DNA of 64,000 bases from Mycobacterium sp. GA-2829. Its GTDB lineage: Bacteria > Actinomycetota > Actinomycetes > Mycobacteriales > Mycobacteriaceae. The DNA lies in assembly GCF_001499965.1 (NCBI RefSeq), contig NZ_LQIT01000036.1, forward strand, positions 1 to 64,000, given 5' to 3'. The notes under the pieces are model-generated. The model ran no database searches. It worked only from the letters and a program-made list of their open reading frames with translations, and had not been told where the DNA came from. Made by a program: the position numbers and the translations under genes. Every line of letters begins with the position of its first letter. Within the stretch, counting starts at the first letter, position 1. Positions 1 through 8,748 of the stretch are shown here, one piece after another.

Positions 1-108
1 CGCGGGCGGGGTGGGTTGTGCCGGGGCACGGCCCACTCCTCGTGTCCGGCGGGCGGGGGGGCGCGGGGGGGGGGGGGGGGGCCCGGGGCGGCCCGCCGCG
101 CCCCCCCC
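1..108. other. Anomalous G/C homopolymer sequence at window start
   Basis: This stretch contains a run of about 18 G (around 64-81), shorter G runs and a run of about 12 C (100-111). It does not encode the expected LysR N-terminus although the downstream gene is in frame from about position 109. It looks like a low-quality contig end rather than biology. Confidence 0.6.
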
Positions 109-918
109 CCCACGACCGTGTCGCGTCGCATCGACCGGCTCGAAAAGCAGTTGGGCATCCGGCTTTTCGACCGAGCATCGACGGGCTGGCAACTCACCGA
201 GGCGGGTAAACGGCTGCTGCCGTACGCGAAGTCGGTGGAGTCGACGTTGCACGCCGCCATGGAGGCCACCCAGGAGGCCTCCGGTGGAGAGATCGCCGGC
301 ACCGCGCGGATCGTCACCCCGGACGGTTTCGGATCCTTCGTTCTCGTACCGGGTTTGGCGGATCTGCGGCGCGCACACCCCGGTCTCGCGGTCGAACTGG
401 TCACCTCGACCACGCACGGTCTCATCGCCGCCAGGGACTACGACGTCGCCGTCACCCTGGAGGCCCCGTCGCCGCGTGCGGTCGACGTCGAGCGCCTCGC
501 CGACTACCGACTGAAGCTATATGCGTCACGGGAGTATCTGGCCGGTGTGGCACCGCTGGAATCGACACAGGATCTCCGTCGCTGCACCCTGATCTGGTAC
601 GTCGACGCGTTCCTCGACGTCGAACCGCTGCGCGAGCTCTATTCGTTGTTCCCGCGCGTCGACGCGCAGATCCAGACCAACAACATCACCGGTCAATACC
701 TCGCCGCCAGAAGCGGTCTGGGCATCGCACCGCTGCCGAGCTACATCGCCGAGGGGGACGAGAACCTGGTCGTCGTGCTTCCCGACGACTTCGTCGTCGA
801 GCGCACGTACTGGCTGGTGGTGCCGCGCGAACTCGCCCGGCTCGCGCGGGTGCAGGCGGTCACCGGTCTACTTCGGGCGATCGCCGCACGGCATCCCGAA
901 CTGAGCCGCCCGGCCTAG
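109..918 (+). CDS. LysR-family transcriptional regulator, 5' truncated
   Basis: This gene encodes a DNA-binding regulator of the LysR family. The visible part starts in the middle of the winged-helix domain (TTVSRRIDRLEKQLGIRLFD, the recognition helix and wing), runs through the linker helix and then a periplasmic-binding-protein-like effector domain from about residue 60 of the fragment to the end. The first roughly 25-30 residues of the HTH are missing because the preceding sequence is an anomalous G/C homopolymer stretch. A GTG at 118 could be called as a start, but it lies inside the HTH, so I treat the gene as truncated. Its stop codon overlaps the stop of the convergent lpqI gene (TAG/CTA at 915-918). 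The effector and targets are unknown. Confidence 0.8.
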   Translation, partial: PTTVSRRIDRLEKQLGIRLFDRASTGWQLTEAGKRLLPYAKSVESTLHAAMEATQEASGGEIAGTARIVTPDGFGSFVLVPGLADLRRAHPGLAVELVTSTTHGLIAARDYDVAVTLEAPSPRAVDVERLADYRLKLYASREYLAGVAPLESTQDLRRCTLIWYVDAFLDVEPLRELYSLFPRVDAQIQTNNITGQYLAARSGLGIAPLPSYIAEGDENLVVVLPDDFVVERTYWLVVPRELARLARVQAVTGLLRAIAARHPELSRPA

Positions 919-2108
919 CCGCCGCAGCGCGGGTTCGGACCCTTCATCGCCGCGACCCGCAGCACCGACTGGTCGACCCGCGGCATCGTCAGCTCGCCGG
1001 AGTCCAGCGCCTGCTCCAGCCGGTCGAGCACGGCGGGCACCTCGCCCGTCGACACCCACAGCGCGGTGTCGGCGCCGGCCTGCAGCGCGCGCAGCGCGGC
1101 GTCGGCCACCCCGTAGCGGTCGGTGATCGCCCGCATGCTGGAGATGTCGTCGGTGAACACCGGCCCGCCGAAGCCGGGACCGCCGTAGCCGCCCGACCGC
1201 AGCAGCTGGTACGCCGCCGGGCTCAGGCTCGCCGGATCGCTGCCGGTCAGCCCGGGTACCTCCATGTGGCCGACCATCACGCCGACCGGCGCCTGCGTGG
1301 TGAGCGTGCGGTACGGCACGAGGTCGGAGTTCTGCAGCTCGGACAGCGGCGGGGTGACGACGCCCTGGGTGTGTGAGTCGCCGGAGGCGCTGCCGTGGCC
1401 GGGGAAGTGTTTGAGCACCGGGAGCACCCCGGCGTCCCGCAGGCCGCGGGCATAGGCGCCGGCGTATTCGGTGACCGTCGCCGGGTCGTCCCCGAAAGAC
1501 CGGTCACCGATGGCGGCGCTGGCCCCGGTGACGTCGACGACGGGGGCGAAGTCGATCGTGACGCCCAGTCCGCGCATCGCCCGGCCGCGCTCGAGCGCGA
1601 TGCCGTACACCTGCTCGGGCGTGGAGCTCTGCGCCAGCGCACGCGCCGAGGGCTGGCTGCCGATCAGCGAGGACAGCCGCGACACCCGCCCGCCTTCCTC
1701 GTCGACGCTGACCGCCAGCGGCAGCGGCGCCGCGGCGGCCGCGATCTCGGCCAGCGGGGCGCCCATCATCGACAGGTCCGTCCAGCTGCCGATCATGATC
1801 CCGCCGACGTGGTGGGTGTCGACGACGGCGCGGGCGTCGTCGGCGCCGGTGACGCCGACCATCAGCAGCTGCGCCAGCTTGTCGCGCGTGGACATCTCCG
1901 ACAGCACCGCCGCGCCCTGCCCGCACGCCGGGGCACCGGGCGCCAACGGCATGGGCGCCTTGAGCGGGACAGCGGGGGCGGTGACGGCGGGCGCCTGCGG
2001 CGCGGGTGGTTCGGCCGGTGCCGCGGCGGGCTCCTGCGCCGGTGCCGAGCATGCGAGCAGCATTCCCGACGTCGCGACCAGTGCGCACAGTCCTCGGGTC
2101 CAAGCCAT
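915..2108 (-). CDS. lpqI: Lipoprotein beta-N-acetylglucosaminidase, glycoside hydrolase family 3 (LpqI)
   Basis: LpqI is a secreted, lipid-anchored GH3 enzyme that removes N-acetylglucosamine from muropeptides in cell-wall recycling. The 397-residue product starts MAWTRG and has a signal peptide ending in the lipobox LLAC, with the acylated Cys at residue 20. A Pro/Ala-rich linker runs to about residue 60. The GH3 barrel carries KHFPGHG (233-239), the following D244/H246 dyad and FTDD with the likely nucleophile Asp320. The start was chosen because it gives a complete lipoprotein signal; longer readings upstream are antisense to the neighbouring gene. It is divergent from the universal stress gene and lies near aftD, as in M. 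tuberculosis Rv0237. Confidence 0.9.
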   Translation of the reverse strand: MAWTRGLCALVATSGMLLACSAPAQEPAAAPAEPPAPQAPAVTAPAVPLKAPMPLAPGAPACGQGAAVLSEMSTRDKLAQLLMVGVTGADDARAVVDTHHVGGIMIGSWTDLSMMGAPLAEIAAAAAPLPLAVSVDEEGGRVSRLSSLIGSQPSARALAQSSTPEQVYGIALERGRAMRGLGVTIDFAPVVDVTGASAAIGDRSFGDDPATVTEYAGAYARGLRDAGVLPVLKHFPGHGSASGDSHTQGVVTPPLSELQNSDLVPYRTLTTQAPVGVMVGHMEVPGLTGSDPASLSPAAYQLLRSGGYGGPGFGGPVFTDDISSMRAITDRYGVADAALRALQAGADTALWVSTGEVPAVLDRLEQALDSGELTMPRVDQSVLRVAAMKGPNPRCGG

Positions 2109-2192
2109 GGGCCCTGACAGTAACCGCTCCGGCAGCGCAGGTCGATGTCCTAGGGTCAGGAGGGCAGCTGCGGAGAGGACGGTGACGGTGCG

Positions 2193-2657
2193 ATGACCGC
2201 CGAGGAGATCGTGGTGATCGCCTACGACGGCACCGACAATTCCCGCCGCGCCGTGCACTACGCCGGCCGGTTCCTGTCGACGAGCCGCGCGGTCGTCTTG
2301 ACCGTGTGGACCCCGGTGTTCCGCGCCTCCGAAGCCCCGCAGCTCGACCTCGACGGCCCGCCGGATCCGGAACCGGACGACGAAGAGGACATGGCCTACA
2401 CCGACGCCCAGCGCACCAACGCCGAGGGCACCGCGCTCGCCCATCAGGCCGGCCTGACCGCCGAGCCGATGTGCGTACCGACCACCAGCACGGTGTGGAA
2501 CACGATCATCGAGACCGCCGACACCCTCGACGCCGACCTGATCGTCACCGGAACCCGCGGTACGACCGGCCTCCGGTCGCTGTTGCAGTCCAGCGTCGCC
2601 GACCGGGTGCTCCGGCACGGGCACCGTCCGGTGCTCATCGTGCCCCCCGGCCGCTGA
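2193..2657 (+). CDS. Universal stress protein (UspA family)
   Basis: This 154-residue single-domain protein has the alpha/beta fold of the universal stress family. It begins EIVVIAYDGTDNSRRAVHYA, the usual first beta strand and nucleotide-binding loop. It ends with GTRGTTGLRSLLQSSVADRV followed by PVLIVP, the GxxG-x9-GS-type ATP-binding signature in a slightly changed form. USPs act in the cytoplasm in stress and dormancy responses, but the specific role cannot be read from sequence. It is divergent from lpqI with an 84-base gap and is followed closely by the DUF2613 gene and aftD on the same strand. Confidence 0.88.
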   Translation: MTAEEIVVIAYDGTDNSRRAVHYAGRFLSTSRAVVLTVWTPVFRASEAPQLDLDGPPDPEPDDEEDMAYTDAQRTNAEGTALAHQAGLTAEPMCVPTTSTVWNTIIETADTLDADLIVTGTRGTTGLRSLLQSSVADRVLRHGHRPVLIVPPGR

Positions 2658-2682
2658 GCGGCCACATGCTAGTTTTGGCGCC

Positions 2683-2856
2683 ATGGATCGGTTCATCGTC
2701 CCCGCCGCGGCCAGCATCGTCGTCGGCCTGCTGCTCGGGGCGGCGGCCGTGTTCGGGGTGACGCTGATGGTGCAGGAGGACACGAAGCCTCCGCTCCAAG
2801 CGGGCGATCCGGCGTCATCGGTGCTCAACAGGGTCGAGTACGGCGACCGGACCTGA
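2683..2856 (+). CDS. DUF2613-type small membrane/secreted protein (Rv0236A-like)
   Basis: This is a 57-residue protein, MDRFIVPAAASIVVGLLLGA onwards, ending RVEYGDRT. Residues 8-30 form one hydrophobic segment that could be an uncleaved signal anchor, followed by a short polar tail with a conserved-looking SSVLNRVEYG end. Small proteins of this kind (Rv0236A in M. tuberculosis) sit directly before aftD in mycobacteria. Here the gene ends 28 bases before the first ATG of aftD, so the two are probably co-transcribed. Its function is unknown; a role next to the arabinosyltransferase is inferred only from position. Confidence 0.8.
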   Translation: MDRFIVPAAASIVVGLLLGAAAVFGVTLMVQEDTKPPLQAGDPASSVLNRVEYGDRT

Positions 2857-2884
2857 CCTGACCACGCCGCTGTCGCGGCGGTGG

Positions 2885-5800
2885 ATGTGGGTGGCCGCCC
2901 TCGCGGCGCTCGTCCTGACTTTCGCCCAGTCGCCAGGACAGATCTCCCCCGATACCAAACTCGACCTCACCGCGAATCCGCTGCGGTTCCTCGCGCGTGC
3001 GGCGAACCTGTGGAACAGCGACCTGCCGTTCGGTCAGGCGCAGAATCAGGCCTACGGCTACCTCTTCCCCCACGGCACGTTCTTCCTCGCCGGTGATCTC
3101 CTCGGCATCCCGGGCTGGGTGACGCAGCGGCTGTGGTGGGCGCTGCTGCTGGTCCTCGGCTTCTGGGGGGTGGTGCGGGTCGCTGAGGCGCTCGGCCTCG
3201 GCAGCCCGGCGTCGCGGGTGATCGGCGCGCTCGCCTACGCGCTGTCCCCCCGGGTGCTGACCACGCTGGGCGCGCTGTCGTCGGAGACGCTGCCGATGAT
3301 GCTCGCGCCGTGGGTGCTGCTGCCGGTGATCCTGGCGCTCCAGGGCCGGGGTTCGGTGCGCGTGCTGGCCGCCCGTTCGGCGGGGGCCATCGCCCTGATG
3401 GGCGCGGTCAACGCGGTGGCCACGCTGACCGGCTGTCTGGCCGCGGTGCTGTGGTGGGCCTGTCACCGGCCCAACCGGCTGTGGCTGCGGTTCACCGCCT
3501 GGTGGTTCGGGTGCGCCGCGCTCGCGGTGCTGTGGTGGGTCATCCCGCTGCTGCTGCTCGGCCGGATCAGCCCGCCATTCCTGGACTTCATCGAAGCCTC
3601 CGGTGTCACGACGCAGTGGATGTCGCTGACCGAGATGCTGCGCGGCACCGGCAGCTGGACCCCGTTCGTCGCCCCGACCGCGACGGCCGGGTCACCGCTG
3701 GTGACCGGGACGCTCGCGGTGCTGGCGACGACGTTGGTGGCCGCCGCCGGGCTGGCCGGGCTGGCACTGCGCTCGATGCCCGCGCGCGGCCGGTTGATCA
3801 CCATGCTGTTGGTGGGGGTGGCGCTGCTGGCCGCCGGTTACGGGGGCGGGCTGGGGTCCCCGGTCGCCGCGGCGGTGCAGGCCTTCCTCGACGGGGACGG
3901 CACCCCGCTGCGCAACCTGCAGAAGCTCGACCCGGTGTTGCGGCTGCCGCTGGCGCTCGGCGTGATCCACCTGCTGGCCCACATCCCGCTGCCGGGCAGC
4001 GCACCGCGGCCGGTGTGGATCGACGCGTTCGCCCATCCCGAACGCGACCGGCGGGTGGCGGTCGGGATCGTCGTGCTGGCCGCGCTGCTCGCGGGCACGT
4101 CGCTGGCGTGGACGGGCCGACTGACCCCGCCGGGCGCGTTCACCGCGATCCCCGACTACTGGCACGAGACCGCGCAGTGGCTCGACGAACACAACACCGG
4201 CGAGCCGACGGCGGGGCGGGTGCTGGTGGCGCCCGGCGCGCCGTTCGCCACCCAGGTCTGGGGCAGCAGCCACGACGAACCGCTGCAGGTGCTCGGCTCC
4301 AGCCCATGGGGGGTGCGCGACTCCATCCCGCTGACCCCGCCGGAGACGATCCGCGCCCTCGACTCGGTGCAGCGCCTCTTCGCCGCCGGGCGACCCTCCG
4401 CCGGACTCGCGGACACCCTTGCGCGGCAGGGCATTTCGTACGTCGTGGTGCGCAACGACCTGGACCCCGAATCGTCGCGGTCGGCGCGACCGGTGTTGGT
4501 GCACCGCGCGATCGACGGCTCCCCCGGGTTGACCAGGGTCGCGCAGTTCGGTGACCCCGTCGGCGCGGGCACCCTCGACGGGTTCGTCTCCGACAGCGGG
4601 TTGCGCCCACGCTATCCCGCCGTCGAGATCTATCGCGTTGACACCCAACGGAATCCGTCGACGCCGTATCTGGTCGACGCGGGCGCGATGGCGCGCGTCG
4701 ACGGTGCACCCGAGGCGTTGCTGCGGCTCGACGAACGCCGCCGCCTGCTCGACCAGCCGCCCCTGGGCCCGATGCTGCTCACCGCCGACGCCGAACGCGC
4801 CGGGCTGCCCGCACCGTTGGTCACCGTCACCGACACCCCCACCGCCCGGGAGACCGACTACGGCCGCGTCGACGACCACTCCTCGGCGATCCGCACCCCC
4901 GACGATCCGCGGCACACGTTCAACCGGGTGCCCGACTATCCGTCCGAGGGCGCCGACGTCGTCTACGGCCGGTGGAGCGGCGGACGGCTGTCGGTGTCGA
5001 GTTCGGCCGCCGATTCGACCGCACTGCCCAACGTCGCCCCGGCGACCGGACCGACGGCGGCGATCGACGCCGACTCCTCGACGAGCTGGGTGTCCAACGC
5101 GCTGCAGGCCGCGCTCGGGCAGTGGCTGCAGGTCGACTTCGACAAACCCGTCACCAACGCCACGATCACCATCACGCCGAGCGCGACCGCCGTCGGCGCG
5201 CAGGTGCGGCGGATGGAGGTGGCGACCGTCAACGGCACCGCCACGTTGCGGTTCGAGGAGGCCGGGAAACCGTTGACCGTCGCGCTGCCCTACGGCGAGA
5301 CGCCGTGGGTGCGCATCACCGCGACCGGAACCGACGACGGTTCGGCCGGTGTGCAGTTCGGGATCACCGATCTGTCGGTGACCCAGTACGACGCCAACGG
5401 GTTCGCCACCCCGATCCAGCTGCGGCACACCGTCGACGTGCCCGGCCCGCCCGCGGGTTCGACGGTCGGGCTGTGGGACCTCGGCTCCGAACTGCTGGGC
5501 CGCCCCGGCTGCGTGGACAGTCCCGACGGCGTCAAGTGCGCGGCGGCGATGGCCCTGTCGCCGGAGGAGCCGGTGAACCTGAGCCGCACATTGACCGTGC
5601 CCGAGGCGACCTCGGTGGAGCCGACGGTGTGGGTGCGCGCGCGGCAGGGCCCCCGGCTGGCCGAGCTGATCCGCCAGCCCGGCACCACCGTCGTCTCCGG
5701 TGACGCCGACGCGATCGACGTGCTGGGATCGGCGTTCGCGGCGGGCGACGGGGACCCGCGCACCGCGTGGACCGCGCCCCAGCGGATCGTCGCGCACCGC

Positions 5801-7054
5801 ACCCCGCCGACGCTGACGCTGACGCTGCCGGCCGCCACCGAAGTCGCCGCGCTGCGGATCACGCCGAGCCGGACCGAACCGCCCGCGCATCCGACGATGG
5901 TGGCGGTCGACCTCGGCAACGGTCCGCAGGCCCGTCGACTCGACCCGGACGGCGGTGCGCAGACCATCGACCTGGCCCCGCACCGCACCGACACGATCGC
6001 GGTATCGCTGCTGGACTGGAACGACATCATCGACCGCACCTCGCTGGGCTTCGACCAGCTCAAACCGCCCGGAGTCGCCGAGGTGACCGCGCTGGACCGG
6101 CGCGGCAACCCGATCGGCGCCCCCGACGCCGGGGAGAACCGGGCCCGCACCATCTCCGTCCCGTGCGGCGACGGGCCGATCATCGGTGTCGCCGGCCGGT
6201 TCCTGCAGACCTCGGTGGACACCACCGTCGGCGCCCTGCTCAACGGGGATCCGGTGCCCGCGCGGCCCTGCGAACCCGGCCCGCTCGACCTGCCCGCCGG
6301 TGAGCAGGAACTGCTCGTCAGCCCCGGCGCCACGTTCGTCGTCGACGGGGTGCAACTGGCCGCCCCCGCGGCATCCGACATCACCCCGGCCCCGACGTTC
6401 CCCGCCGACACCGGCACGTGGAGCCCGGACCGGCGCGAGGTGACGGTGCGGCCCGCCGAGCGGGACCGGGTGCTGGTGGTGCCGGAGAGCGTGAACCCCG
6501 GCTGGCGGGCGCACGGGCCGGACGGTCAGCCACTGACGTCCATCACGGTGAACGGCTGGCAGCAGGGCTGGGTGGTGCCCGCCGACGCCGACGGCACCGT
6601 CACGCTGACGTTCGCCTCCAACGCGCTCTACCGGACCGGGCTGATCGCTGGACTGGCGTTGCTACCGCTGCTGGCGCTGCTGGTCTGGCTGCCGGTCCGC
6701 CGCCGCCGCGACGACGACCCCGCCCGGCCGTGGCGGGTGCCCGCCTCGGTGGCCGCGGTGGGTGCGCTGGCCGTCGGGGCCGTGATCTCCGGGTGGGCGG
6801 GCGCGCTGGTGGTCGGCGCCGCACTCGGCACCCGATATCTGCTACGCGGGCGGCCGCGGCTCCTCGACCGGCTCACCCTCGGCATTACCGCGGGCGGGCT
6901 CACACTGGCCGGGTTCGTGCTGTCGCAGCACCCCTGGCGTTCGGTGGACGGTTACGTCGGCTTCGAACCCTGGGTGCAGTTCCTGGCACTGCTGTCGGTG
7001 GCGATGCTCGCCGCGTCGGCGGTCACGTTCACCGATCGGACCGCACCGCGATGA
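2885..7054 (+). CDS. aftD: Alpha-(1->3)-arabinofuranosyltransferase AftD
   Basis: AftD is a very large GT-C glycosyltransferase of the plasma membrane that adds arabinofuranose branches to arabinogalactan and lipoarabinomannan from decaprenyl-phospho-arabinose. The 1389-residue product has an N-terminal multi-spanning region with the first-loop motif SPDTKLDLTANPLRFLARA containing conserved Asp residues. A long extracytoplasmic part with carbohydrate-binding (F5/8-type-like) modules covers roughly residues 680-1000. Three C-terminal membrane helices follow from about 1250. The reading frame stays open upstream of the ATG and encodes TTPLSRRW, which resembles the start of related proteins, so translation may begin at a non-ATG codon such as CTG 2858. 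The 3' end overlaps the convergent MFS gene by 26 bases. Confidence 0.93.
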   Translation: MWVAALAALVLTFAQSPGQISPDTKLDLTANPLRFLARAANLWNSDLPFGQAQNQAYGYLFPHGTFFLAGDLLGIPGWVTQRLWWALLLVLGFWGVVRVAEALGLGSPASRVIGALAYALSPRVLTTLGALSSETLPMMLAPWVLLPVILALQGRGSVRVLAARSAGAIALMGAVNAVATLTGCLAAVLWWACHRPNRLWLRFTAWWFGCAALAVLWWVIPLLLLGRISPPFLDFIEASGVTTQWMSLTEMLRGTGSWTPFVAPTATAGSPLVTGTLAVLATTLVAAAGLAGLALRSMPARGRLITMLLVGVALLAAGYGGGLGSPVAAAVQAFLDGDGTPLRNLQKLDPVLRLPLALGVIHLLAHIPLPGSAPRPVWIDAFAHPERDRRVAVGIVVLAALLAGTSLAWTGRLTPPGAFTAIPDYWHETAQWLDEHNTGEPTAGRVLVAPGAPFATQVWGSSHDEPLQVLGSSPWGVRDSIPLTPPETIRALDSVQRLFAAGRPSAGLADTLARQGISYVVVRNDLDPESSRSARPVLVHRAIDGSPGLTRVAQFGDPVGAGTLDGFVSDSGLRPRYPAVEIYRVDTQRNPSTPYLVDAGAMARVDGAPEALLRLDERRRLLDQPPLGPMLLTADAERAGLPAPLVTVTDTPTARETDYGRVDDHSSAIRTPDDPRHTFNRVPDYPSEGADVVYGRWSGGRLSVSSSAADSTALPNVAPATGPTAAIDADSSTSWVSNALQAALGQWLQVDFDKPVTNATITITPSATAVGAQVRRMEVATVNGTATLRFEEAGKPLTVALPYGETPWVRITATGTDDGSAGVQFGITDLSVTQYDANGFATPIQLRHTVDVPGPPAGSTVGLWDLGSELLGRPGCVDSPDGVKCAAAMALSPEEPVNLSRTLTVPEATSVEPTVWVRARQGPRLAELIRQPGTTVVSGDADAIDVLGSAFAAGDGDPRTAWTAPQRIVAHRTPPTLTLTLPAATEVAALRITPSRTEPPAHPTMVAVDLGNGPQARRLDPDGGAQTIDLAPHRTDTIAVSLLDWNDIIDRTSLGFDQLKPPGVAEVTALDRRGNPIGAPDAGENRARTISVPCGDGPIIGVAGRFLQTSVDTTVGALLNGDPVPARPCEPGPLDLPAGEQELLVSPGATFVVDGVQLAAPAASDITPAPTFPADTGTWSPDRREVTVRPAERDRVLVVPESVNPGWRAHGPDGQPLTSITVNGWQQGWVVPADADGTVTLTFASNALYRTGLIAGLALLPLLALLVWLPVRRRRDDDPARPWRVPASVAAVGALAVGAVISGWAGALVVGAALGTRYLLRGRPRLLDRLTLGITAGGLTLAGFVLSQHPWRSVDGYVGFEPWVQFLALLSVAMLAASAVTFTDRTAPR

Positions 7055-8630
7055 AGTGGCGCAGCGTCGACTCACCGTGCACGTACTTGCTCAGCTCCTG
7101 CTCGACCGCATGGTCCAGCCCGGTCTGACGGACCAGGTGCTGGCGCAGGTGCTCGTCCCACGACCGCACCACGAACAGTTCGACGAAGGTGTCGGCGGAC
7201 TCCCCGCTGCGGAACAGCCCCCACTGCATGGCGCCGGTCCGCTGCCGGGACCGCCGCACGCGGTCCATGAGCGCGAGGAATCCGGGTTCGTCCTCCGGCG
7301 CCACCAGATAGGACTGCAGCACCACGACCGGCCCGTCCTGGGGATCGGGTTCGAAGACCAGCGCCGGCTCACCCCAGTGCGCCGACGGGGTGACGTCCAG
7401 GGTGCCGGTCAGCGGGTGCAGCGGCCACCACCAGACCGACACCGCGCACCCGAGCAGTAGCGCGGCACTGATCAGCAGCGCGGTGACCCCGCTGGTCGCG
7501 CCCGCGACGAGGCCCCACACCAGCGAACCGATGGCCTGACCGCCCATGAAGACCAGCTGGTAGACCGACAACCCGCGCGCCCGCACCCACGCGGGCAGGC
7601 TCAGCTGCATCGAGGCGTTCAGCGTCGACAGCGTCAACAGCCACGCCAGCCCACCCAGCACCAGCGCGGCCAGCACGACCGCCAGCACGTGCACCGTCGC
7701 CAGCACCGCGGTCGCCAGCGCGAACCCGAGCGCGGCGACCGTCAGCAGCTGGTTGTAGCCGAACCGGGCCTGCAGCCGCGACAGCACGACCGCGCCCAGC
7801 ACCGCGCCCACCCCCAGCGCGCCGAGCAGCAGCCCGTATCCCGACGACGACAGGTTCAGCTGGTTGGCCGCGATCACCGCCAGCAGCCCCCACAGCGCAC
7901 TGCCCGGCGCGATGAACAGCACCGTCCGCAGCAGGATGCGCCGGATCACCGGCGAACTGCGGATGAACCGGCCGCCCGCGCTCAGCGCGGACAGCGGCCG
8001 CTCGACGGGCATCATCGATTCGGCCGACGGCCGCCGCCACCACAGCAGCACCATGACGATGCCGATGAACGACAGCGCGTTGAGCGCGAACACCGTGGTG
8101 GGGCCGGACAGCGACACCAGGACGCCTGCGATCGCGGGGCCGATCGCCCGCGCCCCGTTCATGCTCATGCTGGTCAGCGCCGCGGCGGCCGGGATCTGTT
8201 CGCGGGGAACGAGTTCGGGTTGGATGGCCTGCCACGCCGGGGCCGTCAGCGCCTGCCCGCACCCGATCAGGAACAGCAGGAGCAGCAGCACCGTCGGGGT
8301 CGCGAGGCCGGTCCCGCTCAACAGGGCGAGCGCGGCGACCCCCGAGGCCATCGCCCCCTGGGTCGCGATCAGCAGCCTGCGCCGGTCGACCAGGTCGGCG
8401 AGCACCCCCGACGGCAGCGCCAACAACATGACCGGCAGGGTCGTCGCGGTCTGCACCAGCGGGACCAGCACCGCCGCACCCGGGTCGCCGACCAGCATCC
8501 ACTGCGCACCCACGGTCTGCATCCACGTGCCGAGGTTCGACACGAACTGCGCGATCCACAGCGCCCGGTAGACCGGGGACTGCAGCGGCGCCCACGAGGA
8601 CACCACGGGTCGTGGTTGCGATATCGCCAT
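7029..8630 (-). CDS. MFS transporter (MFS_3 / enterobactin-exporter-like) with C-terminal cytoplasmic domain
   Basis: This is a probable proton-driven exporter of the major facilitator superfamily. The 533-residue protein has about twelve hydrophobic segments in residues 15-410. The first helix begins VYRALWIAQFVSNLGTWMQ, the signature of the MFS_3 group that includes EntS-like exporters. A loop ADLVDRRRLL matches motif A between helices 2 and 3. Residues 430-533 form a soluble tail (VVVLQSYLVAPEDEPGFLAL and a terminal HFIAV) resembling antibiotic-biosynthesis-monooxygenase-type ferredoxin folds. The ATG at 8630 follows a strong GGGAGG ribosome site, and longer readings upstream run into the divergent lactonase promoter. 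The substrate is unknown. Confidence 0.85.
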   Translation of the reverse strand: MAISQPRPVVSSWAPLQSPVYRALWIAQFVSNLGTWMQTVGAQWMLVGDPGAAVLVPLVQTATTLPVMLLALPSGVLADLVDRRRLLIATQGAMASGVAALALLSGTGLATPTVLLLLLFLIGCGQALTAPAWQAIQPELVPREQIPAAAALTSMSMNGARAIGPAIAGVLVSLSGPTTVFALNALSFIGIVMVLLWWRRPSAESMMPVERPLSALSAGGRFIRSSPVIRRILLRTVLFIAPGSALWGLLAVIAANQLNLSSSGYGLLLGALGVGAVLGAVVLSRLQARFGYNQLLTVAALGFALATAVLATVHVLAVVLAALVLGGLAWLLTLSTLNASMQLSLPAWVRARGLSVYQLVFMGGQAIGSLVWGLVAGATSGVTALLISAALLLGCAVSVWWWPLHPLTGTLDVTPSAHWGEPALVFEPDPQDGPVVVLQSYLVAPEDEPGFLALMDRVRRSRQRTGAMQWGLFRSGESADTFVELFVVRSWDEHLRQHLVRQTGLDHAVEQELSKYVHGESTLRHFIAVRSDR

Positions 8631-8748
8631 GCGGTGCGCCTCCCTGGATCGGGTAGCGGGTACCCACTGCGGCGGCCGGTAAGAGCCGCACCTGCTGGAA
8701 TCAGCAAACACCGACAGGCCACGTGCCCGCAGCCCTAGCATCGGGCTT

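Noticed and set aside
1..115. Telomere-like or repeat biology in the G run
   Set aside because: The run breaks a normal gene and looks like poor-quality end sequence; no periodic unit is present.
3692..6514. 940-codon minus-strand frame opposite aftD
   Set aside because: Arg/Gly/Gln-rich, no family signature, antisense to a gene with clear homology; typical GC-rich shadow frame.
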